A stretch of DNA of 46,845 bases from a bacterium (GTDB lineage Bacteria; Elusimicrobiota; Elusimicrobia; UBA1565; UBA9628): positions 1 through 46,845 of the forward strand of contig JAJZJF010000008.1 of assembly GCA_021810245.1 (NCBI GenBank), given 5' to 3'. The notes under the pieces are model-generated. The model did no database searches, was not told the DNA's origin, and saw only the letters and a program-made list of their open reading frames with translations. The position numbers were made by a program, and so were the translations under genes. Positions 45,626 to 46,845 of this stretch are shown here, in pieces (position 1 is the stretch's first letter; each line of letters starts with the position of its first letter).

Positions 45626-46845
45626 TCAAAGAATCGCCGCGAACGCTCCGACGATCATGCCTAAAACAGCGCCTAAGCCGGAGCCTGAGATTCCAGAAAT
45701 AAACGTGTGCCATGCCAAGAGAGGCGCGGGAATCTTTTTCTGTTCATTATTGCTAAAAGAGTCCACGAAACTATAAATCGCTCCCATAATGCCTCCAGCC
45801 AGCGCTCCTTTGCCCATCCAGTTGAGCAAATGCGGCGCCGCGGCGTCACTGTATGAAAGAGCCATAGTTGCCGCGTGGGCCGTCGCCGGGGCAAGCATCG
45901 CGCCGATTCCAAGGCCGAGAAACATTCCCACGAGCATATTGACAGATGAATCTTGTCCCTTGGGCGTCATGGCCGCGCCGATACCCGCTCCCAAAATGAC
46001 TCCGACGACGGCCAAGGGGGCCAGATGAGACGCCGCGATCATTAAAGCGATAAACGAAACGGCGAACGCGATTTTTCCTAGGGAGGAGTCTTGGGCGTTC
46101 GCCAAAGACTCCTTTTTCCCTGAGAGAGCGTCGGGCGAGAAAACTTTTTCAAGGGAGGCAGAAAGACTCGTCGAGCTGTCCGCAAAAGCGGAAGACAGCG
46201 TTTTCCACGCCGCGATATCATCGGAAGAAGCCTTGTTGTTTGACAAGGCGTCCGCGATTTGAGCGCTCACGACAGACATATCCTTTAAGTCTTGCGCCGC
46301 CGCTTGTCCGGCTTCTTTTAGTTGCGCCCATTTCGCCGCGTCTATTTGAACGTTTTTTCCCTCTAAACCCTTCGCGACATCAATGATATTCGCAACGGCG
46401 GGAATCAATACATTTTTAGCCTCTCCCGCGATGCTGCCGGCGGTCATCGATAGATTTCCCAAGGCTTCTGAGTCTACCCCGCTAGGATCGGTCTTTAAAT
46501 CCCTGACAACATCTTGAGCGCTTTGATAAACGCCCATTTTTTTGATCATGAAGCTGACGGTTTGAGCCTCATTGAGCGCTCTTTGAATAGCGGTTTCGAG
46601 CACCGCTCCATCGTTGTTAGAGTTAGGCGCAGGTGGCTCGGCTTGAGCTACGCCTGAGGAGTTGGGGCTGGAGGCTTGGGATAAATAATTTTTAAGGACA
46701 AATTTCTTGCGCGCGGCAAAATTAAAGGAAGAGGCCCTGGTTTTCGCGTAGGCCGGAGCAAGTTTTGAGCCGTCAAAGAGGCGGGTAAAACCGCTAATCT
46801 TATCCGATATGGAATCGGAAACTTTTTGAGAAACCGCCGCGTGGA
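45626..46845 (-). CDS. Uncharacterised Gly/Ala-rich multi-TM protein; 5' end beyond the window
   Basis: ORF-track start (46603) is an internal GTG; reading upstream in the same frame gives ...HAAVSQKVSDSISDKISGFTRLFDGSKLAPAYAKTRASSFNFAARKKFVLKNYLSQ... with no stop to the window edge. C-terminus has glycine-zipper-like hydrophobic segments. Confidence 0.7.
   Translation of the reverse strand, partial: HAAVSQKVSDSISDKISGFTRLFDGSKLAPAYAKTRASSFNFAARKKFVLKNYLSQASSPNSSGVAQAEPPAPNSNNDGAVLETAIQRALNEAQTVSFMIKKMGVYQSAQDVVRDLKTDPSGVDSEALGNLSMTAGSIAGEAKNVLIPAVANIIDVAKGLEGKNVQIDAAKWAQLKEAGQAAAQDLKDMSVVSAQIADALSNNKASSDDIAAWKTLSSAFADSSTSLSASLEKVFSPDALSGKKESLANAQDSSLGKIAFAVSFIALMIAASHLAPLAVVGVILGAGIGAAMTPKGQDSSVNMLVGMFLGLGIGAMLAPATAHAATMALSYSDAAAPHLLNWMGKGALAGGIMGAIYSFVDSFSNNEQKKIPAPLLAWHTFISGISGSGLGAVLGMIVGAFAAIL

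Overview
The window reads as a chromosomal segment from a Gram-negative (diderm, LPS-making) bacterium. The left ~24.9 kb is coded on +, and the right ~21.7 kb almost entirely on -. Plus strand: a Tim44-like/zinc-ribbon/TerB-like protein and an SPFH/zinc-ribbon protein; a proline dehydrogenase; a TetR-controlled efflux block (tetR-tolC-RND-tolC-emrA-emrB); a second efflux block (Cys-rich protein, ECF sigma, zinc-binding anti-sigma, CnrX/Spy-like protein, mdtA-mdtB-mdtC-OMF); and a RelE/HigB-HigA-type toxin-antitoxin pair. Minus strand: tRNA-Asn(GTT), prepilin peptidase, lptB-lptA-lptC, a small zinc-ribbon membrane protein, kdsA-pyrG-kdsB-rfaE1, tonB-exbD-exbB, a beta-propeller protein, a TonB-dependent receptor, a DUF2946-like protein, a 5'-nucleotidase, rluD, two tandem lgt paralogues, ftsB, eno, a phosphohexomutase and a truncated Gly-rich membrane protein. 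Main observations: (1) a ~281-bp MITE-like element with 21-bp perfect inverted termini and a 5-bp CTTAG duplication sits exactly at the exbD stop/tonB start junction, and its terminus now supplies the exbD stop codon; (2) a 63-bp exact direct repeat of the emrB 3' end brackets the whole 11.2-kb sigma/mdtABC block; (3) palindromic repeats lie inside coding sequence, in the TolC2 signal peptide and in an MdtB loop; (4) the mdtABC block has a cnrYXH-like regulatory layout; (5) a perfect 34-bp operator-like palindrome spans from the tetR -10 box to its start codon. All calls come from reading the sequence and supplied translations; no database search was run.
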